A stretch of DNA of 64,000 nucleotides, taken from Flaviflexus salsibiostraticola. GTDB taxonomy: Bacteria; Actinomycetota; Actinomycetes; Actinomycetales; Actinomycetaceae. Below are positions 9,051 to 17,361 of this stretch, piece after piece; the stretch's first letter is position 1; every line of letters starts with the position of its first letter. The stretch lies in NCBI RefSeq assembly GCF_003952265.1, contig NZ_CP034438.1, positions 930,001 to 994,000 on the forward strand, read 5' to 3'. The notes under the pieces are model-generated. The model made no database searches. It had not been told where the DNA came from and saw only the letters and a program-made list of their open reading frames with translations. The position numbers were made by a program, and so were the translations under genes.

Positions 9051-10538
9051 ATGAGCACTGAGACTGAAGATCGTGGTTCCAACCGTTCGCAGCGCCCCGA
9101 CAGCAGGGCGTTTCGAGAGTTCATCGGGGAGGACTGGGGGCCGCGCCCGGCGGGACCCGAACGTTCCGAGGCCGCTGACTACACGAAGGAGCGCAGGCGC
9201 GCCCTGAGCCGGAGGTTCGAGGGTCAGCGGCTGGTCATCCCGGCCGGCGAGCTCCGTGTCCGCTCGAATGACACCGACTATCGCTTCCGCGCGCATTCCG
9301 CCTTCGCGCATCTCACGGGCCTCGGCGGCGAGCTGGAGCCGAACGCGGTGCTCGTCCTCCATCCGGTCGAGGGCGAGGAGCACGAGGCGGTGCTCTATTT
9401 CCACCCCCGCAGCCCGCGCACCGCCGAGGAGTTCTGGGCGGACTCCCGCTACGGCGAGTTCTGGGTCGGCGCGCGCCCCTCACTCGAGGAGATGACGACG
9501 ATGACCGGCATCCGCTCCGAGCACATCAACAGCCTGCCCGACGCGCTGGCGAAGGACCTGGGCCAGGTCCAGCTCGCGGCGATCGCCTCAGTCGATGCGA
9601 AGATCGACGCCCAGATCGAGGAGCTGCGCCGGCGCGAGTCCCTCACGGAGGGGCAGACGCTCGACGCGAAGCTGCTCGAGGCGACGAGCGAGATCCGGCT
9701 CCGCAAGGACGCCTGGGAGATCGCGGAGATCCAGAGGGCCATCGACGTCACGGCGCAGGGCTTCGAGGACATGATCGCCTCCCTCCCCCGGGCCGTCGAC
9801 CACTGGCGCGGTGAGCGCGTCCTCGAGGGGGCGTTCGCCGCCCGTGCCCGCGAAGAGGGGAACGGACTCGGATACGACACGATTGCGGCCGCGGGCAACC
9901 ACGCCAACACGCTCCACTGGATCGTCAACGATGGCCAGGTCAAGGAGGGCCAGCTCGTCCTCATCGACGCCGGCGCCGAGGTCGACTCGCTCTACACGGC
10001 CGACATCACCCGCACCCTCCCGGTGAACGGCACGTTCACCCCGGAGCAGGCCGCGGTCTACAGCGCCGTGCTCGAGGCGTGCGAGGCCTCCCTCGCCAAA
10101 GCGAACGAGCCGGGTGTCCGCTTCCGAGAGCTTCACGAGGCCGCCATGGTCGTCATCGCCCGCCACCTCGAGGAGTGGGGCTGCCTCCCCGGAACGGCAG
10201 AGGAATCGCTCGCACCCGAGGGCCAGTTCCATCGGCGCTGGATGCCGCACGGCACCTCTCACCATCTCGGCCTCGACGTCCACGACTGCGCGCAGGCACG
10301 CCGGGAGATGTACCTCGATGCCGAGCTGGAGCCGGGCATGGTCTTCACCATCGAGCCGGGCCTCTACTTCCGCGAGGACGACGAGAAGATCCCGGAGTGG
10401 CTGCGCGGCATCGGCGTCCGCATTGAGGACGACATCCTCGTGACCGAGGACGGCGCCCGGCGCCTGTCCGAATCGATTCCTCGCACAATCGAGGATGTCG
10501 AGGCGTGGATGACGCGCGTCTGGGCACAGAGGAGCTGA
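9051..10538 (+). CDS. pepP: Aminopeptidase P family metallopeptidase (Xaa-Pro)
   Basis: 495 residues with an N-terminal aminopeptidase-P domain and a C-terminal pita-bread M24 domain. The five metal ligands are visible: two Asp in IDAGAEVDSLYTADITRT (about 306 and 317), His in HHLGLDVHD (about 405), Glu in TIEPGLYF (about 434) and Glu in GVRIEDD (about 458). It removes an N-terminal residue that precedes proline, helping degrade proline-containing peptides in the cytosol. Start ATG 9051 (MSTETED) is chosen from the leaderless promoter. The next gene begins 2 nt after its stop, so the two are probably co-transcribed. Confidence 0.9.
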   Translation: MSTETEDRGSNRSQRPDSRAFREFIGEDWGPRPAGPERSEAADYTKERRRALSRRFEGQRLVIPAGELRVRSNDTDYRFRAHSAFAHLTGLGGELEPNAVLVLHPVEGEEHEAVLYFHPRSPRTAEEFWADSRYGEFWVGARPSLEEMTTMTGIRSEHINSLPDALAKDLGQVQLAAIASVDAKIDAQIEELRRRESLTEGQTLDAKLLEATSEIRLRKDAWEIAEIQRAIDVTAQGFEDMIASLPRAVDHWRGERVLEGAFAARAREEGNGLGYDTIAAAGNHANTLHWIVNDGQVKEGQLVLIDAGAEVDSLYTADITRTLPVNGTFTPEQAAVYSAVLEACEASLAKANEPGVRFRELHEAAMVVIARHLEEWGCLPGTAEESLAPEGQFHRRWMPHGTSHHLGLDVHDCAQARREMYLDAELEPGMVFTIEPGLYFREDDEKIPEWLRGIGVRIEDDILVTEDGARRLSESIPRTIEDVEAWMTRVWAQRS

Positions 10539-10540
10539 CC

Positions 10541-11797
10541 ATGCGGACCCGAGTCTTCGCCGGTCGACTTGCGGGCACGGGCGTCTTCGATCCGATCGGC
10601 GACCGGGTCGGCAAGGTCCACGATGTCGTCGTCCTCTTCCGCCTCGTCGGGCCGCCACTCGCGGTCGGCCTCGTCATCGAGGTGTCCGGCAAGAAGCGTG
10701 TCTTCCTGCCGCTCACACGAGTCACCTCGATCGCGAACGGCCAGGTCATCACCACTGGACTGGTCAACATCCGACGCTTCTCCCAGCGCTCGACGGAGAC
10801 GCTCGTCATCAGCGAGATCCTCGACCGCCGCGTCAGCTTCAAGGACGGCAGCGGAAGCGCGGTCGTCATCGATCTCGCGATCGAGGAGTATCGCCGGGCC
10901 GACTGGCGGGTCTCGCACGCCTACGTCCGCACCGACCGGGACGGTCCGCACGGCGGGGAGTCCCTCATCGTCCCGGTGGGCGACGTGATCGGCCTGGCGA
11001 CCGGGAAGGAGGGGCAGGCTGCGACCGCCCTCCTCGCCCGCATCGCCCACCTCAAACCCGCGGACGTCGCCGAGGTGTTCCGCGAGCTCCCCGGCGATCG
11101 CAGGCTCGCGGTCGCGACCGCCCTCAACGACGAGCGGCTCGCCGACGTGCTCTCCGAGCTCGGTGACGAGGAGCGCGTCGCCATCCTCTCCGATCTTGAC
11201 CTCGACCGGGCCGCCGACGTCCTCGACGTCATGCAGCCCGATGATGCCGCGGACCTTGTTGCCGAGCTCCCATCGAGCCACGCCGCCCTGCTGCTCGAGC
11301 GGATGGATCCCGAGGAGGCGGAGGACGTCCGGCGGCTCCTCGCCTACGACGAGCGGACGGCCGGCGGTCTCATGACGACCGAGCCGATCATCCTCGGCCC
11401 CGACGCCACCGTCGCCCACGCGCTGGCCTCCGCACGACGGACGTCGGTGACTCCGGCACTCGCAGCGACGATCTTCGTCACCCGGCCGCCGCTCGAGAGC
11501 CCCACCGGGCGCTATCTCGGCGTCGTCCACCTCCAGCGGGCACTGCGCGAGCCGCCGTCGACGCTGCTCGGGCAGATCATCGATACCGACATCGATCCGC
11601 TCAGCCCGGAGGACGGGATGGGGTCGGTGGCGAAGCGGCTCGCGACATACAATCTGACCGCCCTGCCCGTCGTGGACGATTCTCGACTGCTGCTGGGCGC
11701 CGTATCGATCGATGACGTGCTCGACCACCTCCTGCCGGACGACTGGCGGACGACCGAGGATGACGAGACCGACATGAGAGTGGAGCGAAATGGCTGA
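10541..11797 (+). CDS. MgtE N-terminal / CBS domain protein without a channel domain
   Basis: 418 residues. An N-terminal PRC-barrel-like region (RVGKVHDVVV) is followed by an MgtE N-domain with repeated helical units (LKPADVAEVFRELP, LDLDRAADVLDVMQPDDAADLV) and two CBS domains (TAGGLMTTEPIIL; LTALPVVDD). The transmembrane magnesium channel of true MgtE is absent, so this is a soluble or peripheral sensor-like protein. In MgtE these domains sense Mg2+ and gate the channel; here a partner is unknown. The next gene, a DUF1003 membrane protein, overlaps by 8 bp and is a likely partner. The start ATG 10541 has GGAG 7 nt upstream, inside the pepP stop region. Confidence 0.85.
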   Translation: MRTRVFAGRLAGTGVFDPIGDRVGKVHDVVVLFRLVGPPLAVGLVIEVSGKKRVFLPLTRVTSIANGQVITTGLVNIRRFSQRSTETLVISEILDRRVSFKDGSGSAVVIDLAIEEYRRADWRVSHAYVRTDRDGPHGGESLIVPVGDVIGLATGKEGQAATALLARIAHLKPADVAEVFRELPGDRRLAVATALNDERLADVLSELGDEERVAILSDLDLDRAADVLDVMQPDDAADLVAELPSSHAALLLERMDPEEAEDVRRLLAYDERTAGGLMTTEPIILGPDATVAHALASARRTSVTPALAATIFVTRPPLESPTGRYLGVVHLQRALREPPSTLLGQIIDTDIDPLSPEDGMGSVAKRLATYNLTALPVVDDSRLLLGAVSIDDVLDHLLPDDWRTTEDDETDMRVERNG

Positions 11798-12353
11798 TCG
11801 TTTCAGTGAACCACTCGAGGGCCGCGAACGCCGCCTTCGCCGGCTCCGCACGCGCAGGGACTCCGATCGGGTCGGGCAGATCGCAGAGACGATCGCCCGC
11901 TTCACCGGCACGCCCCGCTTCGTCATCTACCTGACCGTCTTCGTCGTCATCTGGCTCCTGTGGAACTCTCTCGCCCCCGTGCATCTGCGTTTCGACAGCG
12001 CCGCACTCGGGTTCACCGCACTCACCCTCATGCTGTCGCTTCAGGCCTCGTACGCCGCCCCCCTCATCCTCCTCGCCCAGAACAGGCAGGACGACAGGGA
12101 CAGGGTCGCCAACGAGCAGGACCGGCAGCGGGCCGAGCGCAACCTGGCCGATACGGAGTATCTGACGCGGGAGATCGTCGGCATGAGAATGACTCTGGGC
12201 GATATGGCGACGCGCGACTTCGTACGCTCCGAGCTGCGCGACATGATCGACGAGCTCGATCGCGAGCGAACCGACCGGCTGCGCGAGCGGGAGGAGCGCA
12301 TCGCCCAGCTCCAGGCTGAGATCGAAGAGTTGAGGGGCTCGGAGGAGGACTGA
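11790..12353 (+). CDS. DUF1003 family membrane protein
   Basis: 187 residues with two membrane spans (FVIYLTVFVVIWLLWN and a second containing FTALTLMLSLQASYAAPLIL), the hallmark arrangement of DUF1003. The C-terminal 90 residues are charged and likely coiled coil (RQDDRDRVANEQDRQ, LREREERIAQLQAEIEELR). The family has no defined activity. The start overlaps the MgtE-N/CBS gene by 8 bp, and this pair recurs in actinobacteria, which suggests a joint role in divalent cation handling; that is inference. Confidence 0.88.
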   Translation: MADRFSEPLEGRERRLRRLRTRRDSDRVGQIAETIARFTGTPRFVIYLTVFVVIWLLWNSLAPVHLRFDSAALGFTALTLMLSLQASYAAPLILLAQNRQDDRDRVANEQDRQRAERNLADTEYLTREIVGMRMTLGDMATRDFVRSELRDMIDELDRERTDRLREREERIAQLQAEIEELRGSEED

Positions 12354-12421
12354 GCCTGCTGACGGGCTCCCCTCGACAGCCATGGGATGCGCCGCGACTG
12401 GTCACGCCGGATCGGTGCGGC

Positions 12422-14344
12422 TCACCGAGGATCCACGGCGTCTTTCACCGTGTCGGCGTAGATGCGGCCGCCCTGTCTGCCGGGATGAATGACGTCGCCG
12501 GCGAGCAGGTCGGTGTGGTCGGCGATGGCCGAGTGCCAGTCGGCGATCCTCACACGGTCGGGGTGCATCTGCGCAGCTGCCACGATCACGTCGTTGGCGC
12601 TGGGAATCCACGATGCTCGAGCGGGTCCGAATGCGGTGGTGAGGATGACGGTCCGATCAGGGCCGGCTGCGTCGAGGATCCTGTCGACGTCGTCCTCTGA
12701 GACAGGCCCGTTCGTGGCGAGCGAGACGACGAGGAAGTCGCCGAGCGTACCCTGCGCCGCGTGGAGGGCGATGAGGTCGGGCGCCGTGTGGATGCTGCGG
12801 GACTCCTCGGCATCGATGACGATGCCCGGCATCGCCTCCTCCATCGCGGGCTTCGATGCGAGCGTGACGGAGTCGCCGATGACGGTCACCTCGTCCCAGC
12901 TGGCTGGAACCGCGGGCGTCTGCGTCGGCATCTCCGGCCCATCCGCAGAGGCATCTACGCTTGGCTCCGGGCTGGTGCGCGCGGTGGGTGCGGCGCTGGG
13001 TCGATCTGCGGGTGGCGGCTGCGTCATTGTCCCGCCGATGCTGTCAGGGTCGAGCCGCTCCGGCTCTCCTGCCCCCATGCCGCCCTCCACGATGCCGCTC
13101 CTGCCGTCCTCGACGGCCTGCTGGCCGGAGGAGACAGAGGGCGAGACGATGACGGCCGCGACGGCGAGCGCCAGGGCGAAGCCCGGCAGGGTGATGGCGC
13201 CGATGGTGGCCGCGGGGTTGATGGCGGCGAGGCTCTGACGTATGTGGGCGAACCACGGACCCACTCCCATCCGCCGTATCGGGTTCTCAACGTGACGGTA
13301 GGAGAGGTCGGCGAGGAGCACCGACGCGGTGACGACGAGGGCGGCGGCGAGCAGCGGGTCGAGCAGCGGGTACTGATAGGAGAGCAGCACGTAGAGCGGC
13401 CAGTGCCACATATAGATTCCGTACGAGCGCACGCCGACCCATGACAGCGGCGCGCTGCTGAGGAGTCCGCGCAGGGCAGCCGCCGGTGCCGAGTCCACAT
13501 CGGGCAGGAGGGACCGGATGATGATCAGTGCGAGCAGGCTCGCGACCACCATCCCCCACGGGTACATGAGGGGCGAGTTCTCTGCGATGAGCCCCGCTGC
13601 GACAAGTGCGCACAGGCTCAACCATCCCGCCGTGCCCCACAGGCCGGACAGGCGGCTCGGCGATGTCTCGCACTCGACCACCGACCGCTCCGCGGCGAAG
13701 GCGAGGCCGGCTCCGACCATAAGCCCCCACAGGTGCGTGTCGGTACCCATGTACGCGCGCGTCACGTCCGTTGCGACAAGGACGGTGTGGAGGGCCACCG
13801 AACCGGCGGCGATGGCGAGGGCGGCAGCGATGCGCCAGCGCCTGCGCGTCTTGACGAGTGCGAGGACGATGATCGGCCAGAACAGGTAGAACTGCTGCTC
13901 GACGGCGAGTGACCACATGGTGGTGAGGAGAAGAGGGCTCGACTGGTCGAAGTAGGACGAGCTGTTCGCGATCTCGACCCAGTTGTAGGTCGCGGTCAGC
14001 GACCCGATGACCTGGCGACCGAGGGCGACGAGAGCATCGCCACCGACAAGCAGCGCGAGGGCGGCAGAGCCGATCGTGGCGAGCAGAGCGGCCGGGAACA
14101 GCCTGCGGAACCGGCGCGCCCAGAAATCCTTGAGGCCGCCCCTGCGGGCAAGGAGGAGGCTGGTGATGAGGAATCCGGACAGGACGAAGAAGACGTCGAC
14201 GCCGATGTAGCCGATCCCCGCCCATCCCGGGATCAGGTGGTAGACGAGGACGAGACCAGCTGCGATGGCGCGGAGCCCGTCGAGGCCCTCGATGTGGCGG
14301 ATCCGCGCACGTGGTTCGGTCGTGACGACCGCTGCTTGAGGCAC
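12422..14344 (-). CDS. OatA-like acyltransferase 3 / SGNH fusion protein (copy 1)
   Basis: 640 residues. The N-terminal acyltransferase-3 domain has about ten membrane spans, an N-terminal EGLDGLRAIAA motif, GVDVFFVLSGFLIT and the WSLAVEQQFYLFWP signature. A Ser/Pro/Thr-rich linker leads to an extracytoplasmic SGNH domain with GDSVTLA (Ser near 494) and DVIHPG (His near 619). Such proteins move acetyl or other acyl groups across the membrane onto cell-wall glycans, as OatA does for peptidoglycan. The start GTG 14344 has an ideal GGGAGGG 5 nt upstream; an in-frame ATG at 14371 overlaps the -10 and is unlikely. A paralogue lies at 60439-62379. Confidence 0.85.
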   Translation of the reverse strand: MPQAAVVTTEPRARIRHIEGLDGLRAIAAGLVLVYHLIPGWAGIGYIGVDVFFVLSGFLITSLLLARRGGLKDFWARRFRRLFPAALLATIGSAALALLVGGDALVALGRQVIGSLTATYNWVEIANSSSYFDQSSPLLLTTMWSLAVEQQFYLFWPIIVLALVKTRRRWRIAAALAIAAGSVALHTVLVATDVTRAYMGTDTHLWGLMVGAGLAFAAERSVVECETSPSRLSGLWGTAGWLSLCALVAAGLIAENSPLMYPWGMVVASLLALIIIRSLLPDVDSAPAAALRGLLSSAPLSWVGVRSYGIYMWHWPLYVLLSYQYPLLDPLLAAALVVTASVLLADLSYRHVENPIRRMGVGPWFAHIRQSLAAINPAATIGAITLPGFALALAVAAVIVSPSVSSGQQAVEDGRSGIVEGGMGAGEPERLDPDSIGGTMTQPPPADRPSAAPTARTSPEPSVDASADGPEMPTQTPAVPASWDEVTVIGDSVTLASKPAMEEAMPGIVIDAEESRSIHTAPDLIALHAAQGTLGDFLVVSLATNGPVSEDDVDRILDAAGPDRTVILTTAFGPARASWIPSANDVIVAAAQMHPDRVRIADWHSAIADHTDLLAGDVIHPGRQGGRIYADTVKDAVDPR

Positions 14345-14369
14345 TCCATCCCTCCCGTTCCGACAGACC

Positions 14370-14375
14370 ATCGTA
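14370..14375 (-). promoter_or_regulatory. -10 element (TACGAT) of acyltransferase copy 1
   Basis: TACGAT on the minus strand predicts a start near 14363 and a 5' leader of about 19 nt carrying GGGAGGG before GTG 14344. Confidence 0.45.
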
Positions 14376-14463
14376 CCGCCCGGGAGCGGCGATGGCTGTG
14401 GCACAGCAAACGTGAGAACGCCTACTGTGAGGCGGGGACCTGGATTACATACGGGTTCATCAC

Positions 14464-14469
14464 TAGAAT
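14464..14469 (+). promoter_or_regulatory. -10 element (TAGAAT), leaderless promoter of mrp
   Basis: TAGAAT, close to the consensus TATAAT, is followed by 7 nt and ATG 14477, with no Shine-Dalgarno sequence. It is one of the clearest leaderless promoters in the window. Confidence 0.65.
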
Positions 14470-14476
14470 ATTGAGT

Positions 14477-15604
14477 ATGACGACACCCAGCGAGGAAGCA
14501 GTACGGGAAGCCCTCGGCACCGTTCTTGATCCTGAAATCCGCCGCCCAATCACCGACCTGGACATGGTCCGCAGCGTCGACATCAACAACGGCGATGTCA
14601 CCGTCGGCATCGATCTCACGACGCAGGGATGTCCGCTCCGCGGCACGATCTCGACCGACATTGAGAATGCTGTCGGCAAGGTCGCGGGCACGACCTCCGT
14701 CGCCGTCGATTTCGGTGTCATGACCGATGAGCAGCGCAAGAACCTTCAGACGAAGCTGCGCGGCGGCGTCCCCGAAGCCGTCATCCCCTTCACTCAGCCG
14801 GGCTCCCTCACCCGCATCTACGCCATCACATCCGGCAAGGGCGGCGTCGGCAAGTCGTCGATGACCGCGAACCTCGCCGTGGCGATGGCGAAGTCGGGAC
14901 TTCGGGTCGGCATCGTCGACGCCGACATCTACGGCCACTCGATCCCCGACATGCTCGGCGTCACCCAGCCCCCGACCCGTGTCGAGGACATGATCATGCC
15001 GCCCGTCGCACAGGGCGTCAAGGTCATCTCCATCGGCATGTTCACGCAGGGCAACACGCCCGTCGTGTGGCGCGGCCCGATGATGCACAGGGCGCTCCAG
15101 CAGTTCCTCGCCGACGTCTTCTGGGGCGACCTCGACGTCCTCCTTCTCGACCTGCCCCCCGGCACCGGCGACGTCGCCATCTCGGTTGCACAGCTTCTGC
15201 CCAACTCGGAGATCGTCGTCATCACCACCCCGCAGCAGGCCGCCGCACAGGTCGCGGAGCGCGCTGGGGCAATGGCCGCCCAGACGAACCAGAAGGTCAT
15301 CGGTGTCATCGAGAACATGTCCTTCCTTGAGCTGCCGGATGGCTCCCGGATGGACCTCTTCGGCACCGGCGGCGGCGAGCAGGTCGCCTCGGAGCTGACG
15401 AGGATCCTCGGCTACGACATCCCCGTCCTCGCCGAGATCCCGATCGAGCAGGAGCTGCGCGAGCAGGGCGACGCCGGTACTCCCCTGGCGGGCACCGACT
15501 CCCAGTCCCCCGCCGCGACGAAGATCCGCGAGGTCGCGGATTCGCTCTCGCACAGGGCCCGCGGCCTGGTCGGACGACCGCTCGGTCTCAGCCCGATCAA
15601 CTGA
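14477..15604 (+). CDS. mrp: Mrp/ApbC family P-loop ATPase, Fe-S cluster carrier
   Basis: 375 residues. An N-terminal MIP18/DUF59 domain (EEAVREALGTVLDPEIRRPI) is followed by a ParA/MinD-type ATPase with the deviant Walker A SGKGGVGKSS, the A' motif DADIYGHS, and DLPPGTGDVAISVAQ. The C-x2-C Fe-S site common near the C-terminus of many Mrp proteins is not seen; instead there is IENMSFLELPDGS, as in some actinobacterial homologues. It likely loads Fe-S clusters onto apo-proteins in the cytosol. The start is set by the leaderless promoter; the frame is open 80 codons further upstream without coding character. Confidence 0.9.
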   Translation: MTTPSEEAVREALGTVLDPEIRRPITDLDMVRSVDINNGDVTVGIDLTTQGCPLRGTISTDIENAVGKVAGTTSVAVDFGVMTDEQRKNLQTKLRGGVPEAVIPFTQPGSLTRIYAITSGKGGVGKSSMTANLAVAMAKSGLRVGIVDADIYGHSIPDMLGVTQPPTRVEDMIMPPVAQGVKVISIGMFTQGNTPVVWRGPMMHRALQQFLADVFWGDLDVLLLDLPPGTGDVAISVAQLLPNSEIVVITTPQQAAAQVAERAGAMAAQTNQKVIGVIENMSFLELPDGSRMDLFGTGGGEQVASELTRILGYDIPVLAEIPIEQELREQGDAGTPLAGTDSQSPAATKIREVADSLSHRARGLVGRPLGLSPIN

Positions 15605-15613
15605 TCTCAGACA

Positions 15614-15643
15614 GATGCTCCCAGCCGATTGGTTGGGAGCATC
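15614..15643. terminator. Hairpin terminator after mrp
   Basis: Arms 15614-15626 and 15631-15643 pair over 13 bp with one wobble and a 4-nt loop, starting 10 nt after the mrp stop. The rest of 15644-15767 shows no gene. Confidence 0.75.
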
Positions 15644-15767
15644 GTCATATCAGGGACGCATTGTCCTAGGGTGCTGGACGGCCCTGGTGCCGCACGCGCA
15701 CTGCGGATGGACCGTGGTGGTCAGCGGCTGAGAGAGGCACCCGCGGGTCGCCGCTGTCGGCGATCGG

Positions 15768-16262
15768 TCAGGTTGCCTCGTCGTCGAACGGCACGGCCTC
15801 GCGGACAGGCTCCGCCTCCTCTGCCTGGACCGGCTGGTCCGCGGCCGCTGCGCCCGGATTCACCGGCGGCATGGCCTGGGACGCAGGAACGTCATTCGTA
15901 CCCGGCGTGCTGTTCTGGGTGGGCGGTGGGACCGCGGCCGCACCAGCGGCAGCAGCGGCGGGCGCTGCCCGCGGCGTAGAGACTGGCCGGGCGGTGCGAC
16001 TGGGCACCCGGGCCGGCGGCTCGTCCTTGAGTGCGTCCCGCACGATCCTGCGCGGATCGTACTGGCGGGGATCAAGGCTCTTGAGCTCTTCGAAATCAGG
16101 GCCGAGCTCTTCCTTGACCCGGGCCTTCGCACCCGTCGCGATCGCCTTGACCTCCCGGATGAGGCGGCCGAGCTGGGCTGCGAGCTCAGGGAGCTTCTCG
16201 GGACCAACGATGACAACAAGGATGAGCGCAATGACGATGAACTCAGTCGTGTTGATTCCCAT
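15768..16262 (-). CDS. tatB: Sec-independent protein translocase TatB
   Basis: 164 residues. MGINTTEFIVIALILVVIVGPEKLPEL is the TatA/B signature: a short membrane helix, the GPEKLPE hinge and an amphipathic helix (LAAQLGRLIREVKAIATGAKARVKEELG). The length and the long acidic, Ala/Pro-rich tail fit TatB rather than TatA. TatB forms the receptor with TatC for folded twin-arginine substrates. ATG 16262 is chosen over ATG 16271 because a TAAGAT -10 element overlaps the latter. The nearby O-methyltransferase matches the mycobacterial tatB neighbourhood; no anti-sigma factor or sigma factor gene lies here. Confidence 0.88.
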   Translation of the reverse strand: MGINTTEFIVIALILVVIVGPEKLPELAAQLGRLIREVKAIATGAKARVKEELGPDFEELKSLDPRQYDPRRIVRDALKDEPPARVPSRTARPVSTPRAAPAAAAAGAAAVPPPTQNSTPGTNDVPASQAMPPVNPGAAAADQPVQAEEAEPVREAVPFDDEAT

Positions 16263-16269
16263 GCCGCCC

Positions 16270-16275
16270 ATCTTA
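16270..16275 (-). promoter_or_regulatory. -10 element (TAAGAT), leaderless promoter of tatB
   Basis: TAAGAT is followed by 7 nt and ATG 16262 on the minus strand. It overlaps the alternative upstream ATG, ruling that start out if the promoter is real. Confidence 0.6.
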
Positions 16276-16415
16276 GCGTGGGCGGGTCATACGGACAGGT
16301 ACCGAAGGACTAGGCCCCACGCGTCGTGCGCCACATTGTGACGGCTTCGCCCAGACAAAACACGTCCGCCGATATCTCACGCCGGCAAAGGCGCGGGCGG
16401 GGGTCGTTTTCCACG

Positions 16416-16421
16416 TACGAT
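16416..16421 (+). promoter_or_regulatory. -10 element (TACGAT) of the O-methyltransferase gene
   Basis: TACGAT predicts a start near 16428, with a short leader that carries AGGAGG at 16438-16443 before ATG 16450. The rest of 16276-16415 shows no gene. Confidence 0.45.
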
Positions 16422-16449
16422 AAGGCAGAGCGACCGTAGGAGGAATGCA

Positions 16450-17079
16450 ATGGCGAGCGATAAGACCCTGTCCTGGGCCTATTCAGAGGAGCAGACAGCG
16501 GAGGATCAGATGATGGTCCTCGCGCGGGCTGCGGCCGAGGATCTCGGTGTCTCTGCCGTGTCGCCTGCGACGGGCGCGCTCCTGCGGCTCCTCGTCTCGA
16601 TCTCTCACTCGCGCACCGCGGTCGAGGTCGGCACCGGCGCCGGGGTCTCTGGCCTGTATCTCCTGCTCGGCAATCCCGACCTCACGCTGACGACGATCGA
16701 TGTCGAAGCGGAGGCGCAGCGCTCCGCCCGAGAGGTGTTCTCCCGCGCCGGCATTCGCGCATCCCGCACCCGCCTCATCAAGGGCCGATCCGCCGACATC
16801 CTCCCGAGGCTCGCCGACCGGTCCTACGATCTCGTCCTCGTCGACGGGGATCCCGAGGAGGCACCCGGTGATGCAGAGGAGGCACTGCGGATCCTCCGAC
16901 CCGGCGGCCTGCTCGTCATCGCCCGCGCCCTCCTCGATGGCCGGGTGGCCGATCCTGCACGGCGCGAGCCCGAGACAGTCGCGATTCGCGGCCTCGTCCG
17001 CGATGTGCTCGACCGCAGCCCGCTGTCGTCACTGCTCCCTGTCGGGTCCGGGCTGCTTCTCGCCCAGACGCAGAGCTGA
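16450..17079 (+). CDS. SAM-dependent O-methyltransferase
   Basis: 209 residues with a class I methyltransferase fold of the catechol O-methyltransferase type: AVEVGTGAGVSGLYLL (SAM-binding motif I), TTIDVEAEAQRSAREVF (motif II acidic residue), and DLVLVDGDPE (motif with metal-linked Asp). The substrate is unknown. The strong Shine-Dalgarno AGGAGG 7 nt before the ATG fixes the start. It corresponds by position to the methyltransferase beside sigE/tatB in mycobacteria. Confidence 0.87.
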   Translation: MASDKTLSWAYSEEQTAEDQMMVLARAAAEDLGVSAVSPATGALLRLLVSISHSRTAVEVGTGAGVSGLYLLLGNPDLTLTTIDVEAEAQRSAREVFSRAGIRASRTRLIKGRSADILPRLADRSYDLVLVDGDPEEAPGDAEEALRILRPGGLLVIARALLDGRVADPARREPETVAIRGLVRDVLDRSPLSSLLPVGSGLLLAQTQS

Positions 17080-17115
17080 GCCCGGGTGCCGACCGAGTGG
17101 TCAGCGCCCGGGCTC
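17078..17115. terminator. Long hairpin between convergent genes
   Basis: Outer arms 17078-17086 and 17107-17115 pair perfectly, with an inner 4-bp stem (17091-17094 with 17099-17102). It begins at the methyltransferase stop and lies before the stop of DUF3117, so it can end both transcripts. Confidence 0.65.
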
Positions 17116-17125
17116 ACGTACACTG

Positions 17126-17293
17126 CTAGTTGACGATTGCGTCGAGAGCGGCCCCGAGTTCGGCTGCTTCTTCGGCGTTCAGTTCGATGACGAGACGCCC
17201 CCCACCATCAACGGGAATTCTCATGACGATACCGCGGCCTTCTTTTGCCACTTCGATGGGACCGTCACCCGAGCGGGGTTTCTGAGCTGCCAT
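17126..17293 (-). CDS. DUF3117 family small protein
   Basis: 55 residues, easily missed because of its size. It begins MAAQKPRSGDGPIEV and has the invariant KEGRGIVMR and GGGRLVIEL blocks of DUF3117, a tiny protein conserved across actinobacteria with no known function. A Shine-Dalgarno AAGGAG lies 8 nt before ATG 17293. It has its own promoter with a palindrome at the predicted start site. The upstream LOG-type gene ends 68 nt before it. Confidence 0.9.
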   Translation of the reverse strand: MAAQKPRSGDGPIEVAKEGRGIVMRIPVDGGGRLVIELNAEEAAELGAALDAIVN

Positions 17294-17308
17294 AGTCTAT
17301 CTCCTTCA

Positions 17309-17324
17309 GTGAAGTTCACTTCAC
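17309..17324. promoter_or_regulatory. Palindromic candidate operator at the DUF3117 promoter
   Basis: Arms GTGAAGT and ACTTCAC are perfectly complementary around a 2-bp centre. The palindrome touches the downstream edge of the -10 element and covers the expected transcription start and the first bases of the mRNA, where a repressor would block initiation. The binding protein is unknown. Confidence 0.5.
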
Positions 17325-17330
17325 AGTTTA
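17325..17330 (-). promoter_or_regulatory. -10 element (TAAACT) of DUF3117
   Basis: TAAACT on the minus strand, predicted start near 17318, giving a leader of about 25 nt that includes AAGGAG before ATG 17293. Confidence 0.45.
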
Positions 17331-17361
17331 CTTGAAACTGGCAGAGAGCGGGAGAAGATCG

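Noticed and set aside
12354..12421. Terminator between DUF1003 and acyltransferase copy 1
   Set aside because: I looked for a stem of 8 bp or more in this 68-nt convergent gap and did not find a convincing one.
14345..15553. Upstream extension of acyltransferase copy 1 by 400 codons
   Set aside because: It is antisense to mrp. A good -10, Shine-Dalgarno and GTG at 14344 mark the true start.
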